A DNA stretch of 20,515 nucleotides, from NCBI GenBank assembly GCA_028066355.1, contig JALCBP010000046.1:1-20515 (forward strand), given 5' to 3'. Both the position numbers and the translations under genes were made by a program. This document shows, piece after piece, positions 7,858-16,135 of the stretch (its first letter is position 1; each line of letters begins with the position of its first letter). Origin of the DNA: UBA1268 sp002694955 (GTDB taxonomy: Bacteria > Planctomycetota > Planctomycetia > Pirellulales > UBA1268). The notes beneath the pieces were generated by a model. It searched no databases and was not told where the DNA came from. It was given only the letters and a program-made list of their open reading frames with translations.

Positions 7858-9876
7858 ATGAAAAAGAATTATGGTTTTTTTGCACAACGCACTCTGATTT
7901 ATGCGTTCATGCTGACTTTCATATTGAAAACATCTCTTAGCCTCGGACAATCCATAGTTAATTACGACGAGTCAGCAGTAAGGAACTATAGCCTGCCAAA
8001 CGTTCTCCTCGGACCCAACACAAAACAAGCTCTTTGCCGTTCAGACTGGGAGAAAAACACACGGCCTTACCAGCTCGAATTGCTCGAAAAATTTGTCTAT
8101 GGTTGTCGAATACCTCCTGTTGAAGTTGCGGTTCTCAGTGAGAAACGCACTGAAAGAAAATACGGTGATACAACTGCTGTACGGATCCAGGCGACTCTTC
8201 AGATGGGCACAGCAAAAAATGCACCTACGACTGACGTACTCTTGTACGTGCCAAAATCAAAGGAAAAAGTTCCTGTTTTTCTTAAACTGAACTTTCTTGG
8301 TAACCAGTCAGAAGTCACCGACGAAGATATTGCAATAACTAAGAACTGGATCATTTCAAAAGATGGTAAAAATCATGCTACAGAAGCTTCTCGTGGCACC
8401 AAAGCTCATCGATTCCCAGTTCAATTCATGCTAGGTCGTGGCTATGGATTAGCCACTGCCCACTGCGGTGACTTCTTCCCTGATCACAAGGACGGTCGTG
8501 CCACCAGCATTCTCGGATCTCTTGGTAGGCCAATTGGTCAAAACATCCCGGATGATGAACCCGGGGCAATCGGCACATGGGCTTGGGGGCTCTCCAGGAT
8601 TCTTGACTGGCTTCTTACACTGCCTGAGATTGATCCAAATCGAATCATCGTTGTTGGGCACTCTCGTCTAGGAAAGGCCGCTCTCTGGGCCGGAGCGTGC
8701 GACCAGCGTTTTGCAATGGTCATCTCAAATGAATCTGGTTGCGGTGGAGCGGCACTTTCACGGAGGAATTATGGCGAATCAATTGGATTGATAACAAAGA
8801 GATTCCCACACTGGTTCTGCTCAAAGCTGTCTACATTCGCAAACCGAGAAAGTGAACTCCCGTGCGATCAGCATTCACTTCTCGCAATGGTTGCTCCGCG
8901 ACCACTTTATGTAGCAAGTGCTCAAAATGATCGTTGGGCAGACCCAAAAGGAGAGTTTCTTGCAGCTGTTGCCGCAGCCCCTGTCTGGAAACTCTATAAC
9001 CTTCAGGGAATGGGCACTCGAGAAATGCCACCTGTAGACGCTTCAGTTGGAGAAATGATTGGGTACCACATTCGTAACGGGAATCATGACCTTCTGCAGT
9101 TTGACTGGAATCAGTTCGCAGACTTTGCAGATAGCAAACTAGAAAAAGATACAGTTTTTAAATCAAATGATCACATACCGCTGGAAGTAAGAAACAATCA
9201 GATTTTGAATGACTTTCATCCTGACCAGCGTGTCTTACCCGTATATCCGCCAGCAGATGCTGTCATTCTTGTTGGCAGGGATATGGAACCCAAATTTACA
9301 GCAATGAATGGTGGGCCAATTGACTGGGCTGTGGAAGATGGTGTTCTAACGGCCACACGAAGTGCGCGTCATATAAACCATATAATTTCAACAGAGGTAT
9401 TCCAGGATGCCGACATACATGCCGAGTTCATGACATCACCGATTGCTCATGGAAACAGTGGGCTCTACATTCATGGGCATTACGAGATGCAGATCTATGA
9501 CTCATTTGGTGTGAAACAGATTACGCAACAAGACGAGGGTAGCCTTTACCGCTTCAAGAAGCCCCTCGTCAACGCGGCCCGGCCAACCGGTGATTGGCAG
9601 GTCTATGATATACGCTTCATTGCACCGCGGAGAGATAAAGATGATCAGATTCTATCTCAGGGAATCGTCAAAGCATGGCTCAACGGCAAGTTGGTACAAG
9701 ACGGTGCAACCTTTACTGAACCGAGATCACCATACATTCCATACAAGCATGGTGTCACTGCACACTTAAAAAAAGTTGAACAGACACTGAAAGAAACAGG
9801 ACAAGGCCCCCTGTTTCTTCAGGATCATGGTAGCCCTGTAAAGTTTCGAAATGTTTGGATTAAAAGACTCGATTGA
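7858..9876 (+). CDS. Secreted CE15-type glucuronoyl esterase fused to a C-terminal DUF1080 domain
   Basis: A 672-residue exported enzyme. Residues 1-31 form a signal peptide ending SLSLGQS. The alpha/beta-hydrolase domain (about 45-430) has the nucleophile motif GHSRLGKAA (Ser269), the acid in NESGCGG (Glu292) and the catalytic His in NGNHDLL (His410): the Ser-Glu-His arrangement of carbohydrate esterase family 15, which cleaves esters between lignin alcohols and glucuronic acid on xylan, or similar uronate esters. The His in GHSR stands where classic CE15 enzymes have Cys. Residues about 468-672 are a DUF1080 (3-keto-disaccharide hydrolase-like, concanavalin-type fold) domain, with GNSGLYIHG, YEMQIYDS and FLQDHGSPVKFRNVWI. 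Substrate may be an algal or plant uronic-acid polysaccharide. Its end is 7 bp from the convergent ThuA gene. No clear Shine-Dalgarno is present. Confidence 0.86.
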   Translation: MKKNYGFFAQRTLIYAFMLTFILKTSLSLGQSIVNYDESAVRNYSLPNVLLGPNTKQALCRSDWEKNTRPYQLELLEKFVYGCRIPPVEVAVLSEKRTERKYGDTTAVRIQATLQMGTAKNAPTTDVLLYVPKSKEKVPVFLKLNFLGNQSEVTDEDIAITKNWIISKDGKNHATEASRGTKAHRFPVQFMLGRGYGLATAHCGDFFPDHKDGRATSILGSLGRPIGQNIPDDEPGAIGTWAWGLSRILDWLLTLPEIDPNRIIVVGHSRLGKAALWAGACDQRFAMVISNESGCGGAALSRRNYGESIGLITKRFPHWFCSKLSTFANRESELPCDQHSLLAMVAPRPLYVASAQNDRWADPKGEFLAAVAAAPVWKLYNLQGMGTREMPPVDASVGEMIGYHIRNGNHDLLQFDWNQFADFADSKLEKDTVFKSNDHIPLEVRNNQILNDFHPDQRVLPVYPPADAVILVGRDMEPKFTAMNGGPIDWAVEDGVLTATRSARHINHIISTEVFQDADIHAEFMTSPIAHGNSGLYIHGHYEMQIYDSFGVKQITQQDEGSLYRFKKPLVNAARPTGDWQVYDIRFIAPRRDKDDQILSQGIVKAWLNGKLVQDGATFTEPRSPYIPYKHGVTAHLKKVEQTLKETGQGPLFLQDHGSPVKFRNVWIKRLD

Positions 9877-9883
9877 CTTTTGT

Positions 9884-10948
9884 TTATTGCAGATCGCTTG
9901 GAGTGATCCCGGCGGTCTTCTCTTTTCGAAAACCATACATTGTTGGCTCAAACTCCCCAACAATGTCCACATCTAAATCTTCAGAGATTTCATTCTCAAG
10001 GCCGACTGCCCAGTAGCAGGCATTTATAATCATTCGACGGACTCCCTCTGAAACTAAGTCGGTTGACGCACCCATCGTTGTTGTAAAAACTTTACCACGA
10101 GGTCCACCCTCAATAGAGTACGTCTTGACCCATGCGACTGGCATCATCGGATCATTTTTTGCAATATTCTTCTTTCCATTTTTTTGCACGCCTCGCACTG
10201 GCTCTGAATTGGGATCCATATTTTCTAAGACCTGACCAAGCACCAGAGGCATACTGTCTCCTGGTAGTGGTAAACGAACACCATAAACGTCGGTTGGGCC
10301 CCAGATGTCACCATCCTCGATTCCTCGAAGTATTGGATGTTCCTTTGCTTTCGGGGCAAGGATACCTCGTGTACTTTCATGCTTGTGATGTCCATGATGG
10401 CTGATCCATGTTTCTCCAAGAACCGCTCGACCAAAGCCCTGCATCCAACCCTGTTTATCCCCGTTATAGTTGAAGCTGTAATGGGCATAAGGGCTGTCTT
10501 TGGGAACCTTAAATGCATGGGTCGCAGTCCGCATGCCAATAACTGGCCGACCACTTCGCAAATAGTCATCGATTTCTTTCATCTGCTCATCTGGAAGATT
10601 ACGAAAACGAGTTGCAATCACCATTAAGTCTGCGTTCCTGAGAGCCTTGAGTCCTGGAATATTCTTCTGCTCATTTGGTGCTATTTCACCAGACTCTTCA
10701 TCGATTGCATACAGAACGACGCAATCAAAACCGTGCCGCGTTGAAAGAATTTTCCCTAATTGAGAAAGCGCCTCCTCACTACGGTACTCTTCGTCCCCAC
10801 TTATCAGCACCACGCTTGTTCCATGCCCAATACCCTCTCGCCCCGGATACGTATTCCATGAATCATTTCCGCAAACAACAGAGCAGCTGAGAACAAAAGC
10901 ACCTAAGAGACAAAAATGAACAACTGAAAAAGACTTGTGAATAGCCAT
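9884..10948 (-). CDS. Secreted ThuA-domain protein (trehalose-utilisation/GATase1-like fold)
   Basis: A 354-residue protein with a signal peptide (MAIHKSFSVVHFCLLGAFVL, then SCSVVCGND) followed by a ThuA domain at about 45-310. Visible features are VVLISGDEEYRSEEAL at the first strand, DLMVIATRFRNLPDEQMKEI, PVIGMRTATHAF (the elbow-like region) and GKVFTTTMGASTDL near the end. ThuA domains take a class I glutamine-amidotransferase-like fold and are associated with sugar, often keto-sugar, metabolism; no catalytic triad is claimed. The start at 10948 is chosen because GGGGAG (complement of 10957-10962) lies 8 nt upstream and the signal peptide begins there; the open frame to 11044 would overlap the upstream gene. 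A shared role in polysaccharide use with the convergent esterase is inference. Confidence 0.85.
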   Translation of the reverse strand: MAIHKSFSVVHFCLLGAFVLSCSVVCGNDSWNTYPGREGIGHGTSVVLISGDEEYRSEEALSQLGKILSTRHGFDCVVLYAIDEESGEIAPNEQKNIPGLKALRNADLMVIATRFRNLPDEQMKEIDDYLRSGRPVIGMRTATHAFKVPKDSPYAHYSFNYNGDKQGWMQGFGRAVLGETWISHHGHHKHESTRGILAPKAKEHPILRGIEDGDIWGPTDVYGVRLPLPGDSMPLVLGQVLENMDPNSEPVRGVQKNGKKNIAKNDPMMPVAWVKTYSIEGGPRGKVFTTTMGASTDLVSEGVRRMIINACYWAVGLENEISEDLDVDIVGEFEPTMYGFRKEKTAGITPSDLQ

Positions 10949-11018
10949 TACAAAAGCTCCCCGGAAGGTAACAAGAAAACGCCGAAAGAACTGTAAAGAA
11001 TATCTTGCAAGAAAGCAA

Positions 11019-11828
11019 TCAATACCGTATTGCAAGGCCCGCATCTGAGAAAAAATTTGCTGCTTCTTCAGACAAGCCCCAACCTACCCGAAGACCAATT
11101 TCAACATTTTCACTAATTACAAAGTGGGTACCTGGGCTAAAAAAAGGACGACTCACATCTTCCACGAGACCTTGGGTAAATGTTCCAAAATACTCAGCGT
11201 GGACTTCCCAGCTATTAGTGATTGGAATACGAGCAACAACTGATGGTCCCCAACGACTAAACCATCTTTCTGCATCCTCTGCGTACGCATAGCGCATAGC
11301 TGCATCTAGTCGCCATTTTTCAGGAAATTCCCAGCCACAAACTATGGTAGCAACAGGTTCTGTTCCAAATTCCTCACCATACATAGGTGTTGTTGCCTCC
11401 ATAATAAAACAACTCTGAGGAATCAGGCCATCTTGGTTCGTAGTTGCTAATTTGAAACCATAAAGAAAATTGGATTCGTAGAGTGCGTTCCCGCCTATTG
11501 GAAGTTCTCCTGCCTCCACACTCGTTACAACATTACCCTGTGAGCCAACTGAATAATTGACGCCGAGCCGCCACTCAAAAACATCGTTGGCACCAATACG
11601 ACAAAGATATTCTGGATAGTTATTTGTGGGATTACCATCGCGATTCTGAATATAGACGTGAGACATCTCATTCAGAGCAAAGCCCGGACGAATTGTGAAC
11701 GTTGAAGGTGTAAACGCATCACGATCGGTATTCAACTCACGAGGCTGTAGGGGAGCCGCATCTACAACACCACAGAGTATTGTCGAAAAAACAATACACA
11801 CGTTGAACAAAGATCGAGGTACTCTCAC
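11019..11828 (-). CDS. Putative outer-membrane beta-barrel, transporter/Phenol_MetA_deg family
   Basis: A 269-residue protein with a signal peptide (ending near GVVDAAP). The mature part shows alternating strands typical of a small outer-membrane barrel: LNTDRDAFTPSTFTIRPG near residue 33, NYPEYLCRIGANDVFEWRLGVNY, then repeated amphipathic strands to a C-terminal aromatic Tyr (LAIRY), as in many barrels. The DRDAFTP motif and the following gene-family layout match the PF13557-like group often annotated as transporter or Phenol_MetA_deg; no substrate can be inferred. The start is GTG 11828 with a poor GGGTAG-like site about 7 nt upstream. The ThuA gene follows 70 bp downstream on the same strand, so co-transcription is possible. 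Confidence 0.75.
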   Translation of the reverse strand: MRVPRSLFNVCIVFSTILCGVVDAAPLQPRELNTDRDAFTPSTFTIRPGFALNEMSHVYIQNRDGNPTNNYPEYLCRIGANDVFEWRLGVNYSVGSQGNVVTSVEAGELPIGGNALYESNFLYGFKLATTNQDGLIPQSCFIMEATTPMYGEEFGTEPVATIVCGWEFPEKWRLDAAMRYAYAEDAERWFSRWGPSVVARIPITNSWEVHAEYFGTFTQGLVEDVSRPFFSPGTHFVISENVEIGLRVGWGLSEEAANFFSDAGLAIRY

Positions 11829-12105
11829 CAGAAGCTACCCGACATGATGGTCAGCTATATTTGTTAAAAAAACCCTGCCTATTCAAAAGATCGTCTACTA
11901 CCGGTACATTTCGCCTCTCTTTCACCAATACTTCTCCTATTCACCGACACCTTCCTGTCTTACCATCGAGCTAACCCGGGGATTGAGATAGTTCAGGGCT
12001 TGAGATATCTATTTTTGTATCCCATCAAAAACACAGCTTTTGTAGACAACCAGCCTCTAGGGTTCGCGATTAGCTTGACAACAATTAACTTTTGCTAACG
12101 AGGGA

Positions 12106-12894
12106 CTACTCTTCTACTAAACCGTACTCAAGAACACTGTCAAAACTCCGTACTGCAAGTTTGCAGAACTGTGTCGGACATGCTACCGCCAGGTGAGAGC
12201 CTTCACCCAGATTGATGAGCGTTGTGCCGATCAAATCGCCTGCCAGATAACTCTGCTCCTTAAATGTGACGGGAGCTAGCTGTTGTGTAGAAATTACCGA
12301 ATCAATACTCATTTTCAATTTTGGGAGTTCAGATGGAAGCTGACATGCTCGAAGCTTGTCTCCTATGCCAGTTCCAATCGCCTTGAAAACCGCCTCCTTG
12401 GCAACCCAGAAATCGAGTATTTCTTCTGGACCGAATGCACCAGATAATCCAACGCGATCCACTAATTCAACATCTGAAAAAATTGTATGGGCCATCATGC
12501 GTGCCCACCTTTGGTCATGTGTTAATTTTCGCTTTTCCACATCGACTCCGAGCACACACTGCCGCGAGAGGGCAATGACTGCATCATCCATTGAATGGGC
12601 AACATTGAATTGAATACTTCTCTCACCCGGATCAGTAATATACGGCTTCCCGAAATCGCCTGTAGCTAGTGAGACTTTCTCAGGTGAAACTCCAGTTAAA
12701 CTACCAAGTAAAACCCTGAGATATCCTCTGCTCACAACAGCCCTTCGCCTGACTTCAGGCACTCGCCGCAACGAGCGTTCCTTCTCCTCATCAGAAAGCA
12801 AGGTGACCAGATAGGCGTACTCTTTTTCAGTGACCTCTAGTGATAAACAAGCAATCGTTACGTGAGGGCAATTAGAAAAAGTTTGTTTAGCCAT
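12106..12894 (-). CDS. 4'-phosphopantetheinyl transferase, Sfp/HetI/AcpT superfamily
   Basis: A 262-residue enzyme that transfers the phosphopantetheine arm of CoA to a Ser on acyl or peptidyl carrier proteins. The family signature is complete: FNVAHSMDDAV (substrate and CoA region, about 96-106), LGVDVE with metal-binding Asp118 and Glu120, and DFWVAKEAVFKA with Lys166-Glu167 and Lys171. Length is typical of the Sfp type rather than the short AcpS type. It may serve fatty-acid synthase or polyketide/peptide carrier proteins; none is encoded in the window. ATG 12894 has only a weak GGA upstream. The next gene upstream on the same strand is the methyltransferase, with a 162-bp gap, so shared transcription is uncertain. 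Confidence 0.9.
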   Translation of the reverse strand: MAKQTFSNCPHVTIACLSLEVTEKEYAYLVTLLSDEEKERSLRRVPEVRRRAVVSRGYLRVLLGSLTGVSPEKVSLATGDFGKPYITDPGERSIQFNVAHSMDDAVIALSRQCVLGVDVEKRKLTHDQRWARMMAHTIFSDVELVDRVGLSGAFGPEEILDFWVAKEAVFKAIGTGIGDKLRACQLPSELPKLKMSIDSVISTQQLAPVTFKEQSYLAGDLIGTTLINLGEGSHLAVACPTQFCKLAVRSFDSVLEYGLVEE

Positions 12895-13056
12895 CTTCCA
12901 CTACATGTCGCAAGAATCATAAAGCCAAAGTAACAAGATACTACCCTCACCAAAACTAATGACTCAAGTGAGACGAGAAGCATCAAAAAATCGGCTTTTA
13001 TCACAGACCTTACTCAAATGCCTGCAGATTGCAGGACCAAACATCGAGTAATAAAG

Positions 13057-13887
13057 CTATACCACAACAAATACATCGGCGGGATGTTCTACCTTGTGGC
13101 GATCTCCATCAACATGACTAATTTTTCTTAAAACTTGCAGGCACATCGCTCGTACTTCTGCATCAGACTCTCGGCAATCGCTTTGAGTAATGAAGTCCAG
13201 CAGTTCTTCACCATGAGAGCAGCCCTCTTCAAAACATTCGGTAACATCTACTTTCCCTTGAATTCTGTAACACGTAAATTCAATGCCTTGGTTCAAAAGA
13301 TATTCCTTGAGACAATCACTGAACCAAATATCTTGGTTCACATGATGCGACCAGAAACACTCTGAAAACTGATTAAGGCTTTCATTGGGAGCATGCACAA
13401 TTATCAACTTGCCACCAGGCGCCAACAACTTTCTTAGCTTGTCGAGTGTATCGGCTGGATCCTCAAAGTAATAAAGGGAATGGGTCAACTGTATGACATC
13501 AAAACATTCGTTGACATCTAATGACTCGACAGTTTTGTTCTTAACGTCGAGTTTGACACCTGTCAGATCAAGCCTTCTGAAATCTTCAAGGAAACGACAA
13601 CAGGCAACTGGGTTTGGATCGACCCCTGTATATTCAAAGGATCCAATAGATGGCGTGAGGGCTGATATCAATTGATTATCAAGTATCCCGCTACCACACC
13701 CTACACTTAGAATCCGCAAGGCATCTGCTGACTTTTTTTTTGAAGTGATCAACTCCTTCAGCATCTGAAGCACGAGTTGCTGCTGGCTACTTGATCGCTC
13801 AAAGGTCTCGTGGGTTACATCAAAACGTTCGTTAGAAAGCTGCCTTGATGCTGGCGCTTTTTGAATAGCTACTCGCAATTGATACAA
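13057..13887 (-). CDS. Class I SAM-dependent methyltransferase, histamine N-methyltransferase-like
   Basis: A 276-residue (from TTG 13887) methyltransferase. Motif I is LSVGCGSG (about 60-67), the acidic end of strand 2 is GVDPNP, and motif IV/V regions are FDVIQLTHSLYYFEDP and APGGKLIIVHAP. From memory the whole chain, including the C-terminal CYRIQGKVDVTECFEEG and ELLDFITQ segments, lines up with animal histamine N-methyltransferase (CYDLLSTMDISDCF, LLWDFLTE). However, the human substrate residues Glu28, Gln143 and Asn283 appear replaced (about Gln, His and Pro), so histamine is unlikely as substrate. The 5' end is odd: no ATG/GTG/TTG lies upstream of TTG 13887 in frame, yet AAGGAG sits further upstream next to GTT and ATC codons, suggesting a start near 13920 (about 287 residues). 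An A9 tract is inside the gene. Confidence 0.82.
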   Translation of the reverse strand: MYQLRVAIQKAPASRQLSNERFDVTHETFERSSSQQQLVLQMLKELITSKKKSADALRILSVGCGSGILDNQLISALTPSIGSFEYTGVDPNPVACCRFLEDFRRLDLTGVKLDVKNKTVESLDVNECFDVIQLTHSLYYFEDPADTLDKLRKLLAPGGKLIIVHAPNESLNQFSECFWSHHVNQDIWFSDCLKEYLLNQGIEFTCYRIQGKVDVTECFEEGCSHGEELLDFITQSDCRESDAEVRAMCLQVLRKISHVDGDRHKVEHPADVFVVV

Positions 13888-13927
13888 AGCACACTCTTCG
13901 GAATCTGAAAATTTGATAACGCTAGGA

Positions 13928-13933
13928 CTCCTT
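13928..13933 (-). promoter_or_regulatory. Strong Shine-Dalgarno (AAGGAG) upstream of the methyltransferase, lacking a canonical start codon
   Basis: AAGGAG on the minus strand is followed after 7 nt by GTT (13918-13920) and after 10 nt by ATC (13915-13917), both in the methyltransferase frame, which is open from here into the gene. Either codon is one base from GTG or ATG. The annotated TTG lies about 40 nt further downstream, too far for this site. Confidence 0.5.
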
Positions 13934-14470
13934 ATTATGCAAACGACAAATTGCTTGTGACATCACAACAACTTGCAAGATTCACGAACTCTCCCAGAAA
14001 AGTTACTGTAGCTACATCATACCATCGACATAAGTGACTTTGATGATTTTTAAAGTACTATGCCGGAATGACAGCCATGCAGTAGGAACGGCCTTGAAAC
14101 TTCAAATTATTTTCATACCACTCGCGACATTTACAGCAAGAATGCATTCTCAACTAAAAGAGTGCGCGTAGATTCAAGAACACGGTGCACTACCCTACAT
14201 ACTATTTGTAGGGAACTTAACGGTATCTCATCCTATTGATGGCAACCTAGAAAAAATCGCCTTTTTTATCGATATCAATAATAACAAGAAAGGCTTAATG
14301 AAAATGAAATTCATCCTGTCTGCAATCGCCCATTACCTGAGAAAGCTTTTCGTCTCCAATTACTCAGACATCTGGAACAGGTAGCTATTTCAGTTTTGTA
14401 ATCGAGTTCATCTCTGAAAAGCTCAGTAACGAAGATGTACTAACGGAACCAAGCAATGCAAGAAACAAAG
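13934..14470. other. Intergenic stretch of about 540 bp with no convincing gene
   Basis: Stop codons are frequent in all frames I read. It holds a 7-bp hairpin (14193-14199 with 14207-14213) without a U tract, and a 28-codon frame on the plus strand at 14298-14384 with an AAAGG-like site only 4 nt upstream, listed as a possibility only. It follows the 3' end of tRNA-Arg, but I see no repeat of the tRNA 3' end that would mark an integrated element. Confidence 0.5.
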
Positions 14471-14544
14471 TACGCCCGACAGGATTCGAACCTGTGACCT
14501 GCGGATTAGAAGTCCGCTGCTCTATCCAACTGAGCTACGGGCGC
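14471..14544 (-). tRNA. tRNA-Arg, anticodon UCU
   Basis: A complete 74-nt cloverleaf on the minus strand. The acceptor arm pairs GCGCCCG with CGGGCGT (G1-U72 wobble), the D arm contains AGCTCAGTTGGATAGAGC, the anticodon stem GCGGA/TCCGC closes the loop CTTCTAA (anticodon TCT, reading AGA/AGG), and the T arm is ACAGG-TTCGAAT-CCTGT. The discriminator base is A, and CCA is not encoded. It lies 52 bp downstream of lpdA on the same strand and may be read through from the sucAB-lpdA unit. Confidence 0.96.
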
Positions 14545-14596
14545 AAACTTGCATGAAATAGTCTACCATCTTCAACCCGCCACCTCGGCAAACCAT

Positions 14597-15982
14597 TTAA
14601 GCATGAATCGCCCGTCCATCCGCCGCTAGTGCAGCTTCCTTCAATGCTTCCGGTAATGTTGGGTGGGCATGGCAGACTCGTGCAATATCTTCTGCAGACG
14701 CACCGAAATTCATCGCCGCAGCGGCCTCACCGATCAAATCGCCGGCAGCTGGACCGATAATATGAACACCGAGTACCGCATCCGTTTTAGCATCAGCTAA
14801 CAGCTTCACTTTACCTGTAGTGTCGTTAATTGTTCGTGCCCTCCCATTCGCTCGAAATGGAAAAACACCTTTTTTATAAGTCACACCATCAGCATTCAAC
14901 TGCTCTTCAGTTCGTCCAACAGTGGCAATCTCCGGATGAGTGAAAACAACAGCTGGAACAAGACCATAATTCACATGGCACCACCCGGACTGCATTGCTT
15001 CAACACAGGCAACGCCATCTTCCTCAGCTTTATGTGCGAGCATTGGACCTCGAATGCAGTCTCCTATTGCAAATACGCCTGGAGCTGCAGTCCTGTACTG
15101 TTCATCGACTTGAATCCACCCGCGATCATCTGTGGAAAGACCAACAGTTTCGAGGCCAATATCAGATGTAGCAGGCGTTCTCCCAGTAGCCGCCAAAACT
15201 CGGTCACAGTGTATTGCGTCACTGCCTTCAGGCTGGACAACGCAAAATTCACCCTCTGCTTTCGCAGAGAGAACCTTGATACCCAATTGGATCTCAAGCC
15301 CCTGCTTCCTAAATAGTGCGAGTGCATCCACTGCGATCTCACTATCAATACCAGTAAGAATTCGATCAGAATATTCAAGAACTGTCACTCTTGAACCAAG
15401 ACGACGCCAGACACTTCCCAACTCAAGCCCAATGTAGCCACCACCAATGACAACCAGATGCTTGGGGACTTCTGTGTAAGAAAGAGCCTCAGTACTGGTA
15501 CCGACTCTACTGCCGTCAAATTCAATCCCGGGAAGAATCACACTACGGCTGCCAACAGCAAGGATAATTCGCTGTGCAGAGACTTCCGTCACACCACCAT
15601 CCACACTCGTCACATGGATACGACCGGCACCAGCGAGGCGACCAGTCCCCTTAATTTTTACAACCTTATTTTTCCCTAACAGAGCCTCAATGCCTTTCGA
15701 TAATGTCTGCACAACATCCGATTTCCGCTTCATCATGACTGCCAAATCAAGTGAGACGCCCTGCGCTACAACACCGTGCTGGTTTAGTTCACCAGCAGCA
15801 ATTTCGTATTTGTGACTCGACTCCAAAAGGGCCTTGGAGGGAATGCAACCTACACGAAGGCACGTTCCGCCAAAACGGTCTTCTTTCTCAACAATGGCGA
15901 CGTTCATTCCGAGTTGGGCCGCGCGTATTGCAGCCACATATCCACCAGGCCCACCCCCAAGCACGACTAAATCATGTGTCAT
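14597..15982 (-). CDS. lpdA: Dihydrolipoyl dehydrogenase (E3)
   Basis: A 461-residue flavoprotein that reoxidises the dihydrolipoyl arm of 2-oxoacid dehydrogenase complexes, passing electrons via FAD to NAD+. Features in order: FAD-binding GGGPGG (about 9-14), redox disulfide GGTCLRVGCIPSK (Cys41, Cys46), NAD-binding VIGGGYIGLELG, second FAD motif GVFAIGDC, and the C-terminal dimer-interface base HAHPTLPE (His440, Glu445). Length and motifs are standard. GAGG (complement of 15989-15992) lies 6 nt before the ATG. It is the last protein gene after sucA and sucB on the same strand, which supports a dedicated E3 for the 2-oxoglutarate complex, though it could serve pyruvate dehydrogenase or glycine cleavage too. 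Confidence 0.97.
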   Translation of the reverse strand: MTHDLVVLGGGPGGYVAAIRAAQLGMNVAIVEKEDRFGGTCLRVGCIPSKALLESSHKYEIAAGELNQHGVVAQGVSLDLAVMMKRKSDVVQTLSKGIEALLGKNKVVKIKGTGRLAGAGRIHVTSVDGGVTEVSAQRIILAVGSRSVILPGIEFDGSRVGTSTEALSYTEVPKHLVVIGGGYIGLELGSVWRRLGSRVTVLEYSDRILTGIDSEIAVDALALFRKQGLEIQLGIKVLSAKAEGEFCVVQPEGSDAIHCDRVLAATGRTPATSDIGLETVGLSTDDRGWIQVDEQYRTAAPGVFAIGDCIRGPMLAHKAEEDGVACVEAMQSGWCHVNYGLVPAVVFTHPEIATVGRTEEQLNADGVTYKKGVFPFRANGRARTINDTTGKVKLLADAKTDAVLGVHIIGPAAGDLIGEAAAAMNFGASAEDIARVCHAHPTLPEALKEAALAADGRAIHA

Positions 15983-16135
15983 CTACAACCTCAAAATAAA
16001 GTGTGAAGAAAAACTCCTTACCAGATTAGCTACTCGTGTGACTCAAAATTGTTAGTACACGAAACGAAAGTCTGACAAGGTGTCTACTCAAAAGAAGCAG
16101 GAAAAAATGCACAGAAAAGTACCTTTAGATCCAGT

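Noticed and set aside
11004..11036. 7-bp inverted repeat CTTGCAA/TTGCAAG at the end of the barrel gene
   Set aside because: Loop of 19 nt and no U tract; expected by chance.
14193..14213. 7-bp hairpin CCCTACA/TGTAGGG in the gap before tRNA-Arg
   Set aside because: No U tract in either direction and no gene end nearby; not callable as a terminator.
14471..14544. tRNA-Arg as integration site of a mobile island reaching toward 13057
   Set aside because: No integrase, no direct repeat of the tRNA 3' end and no mobile genes in the window.
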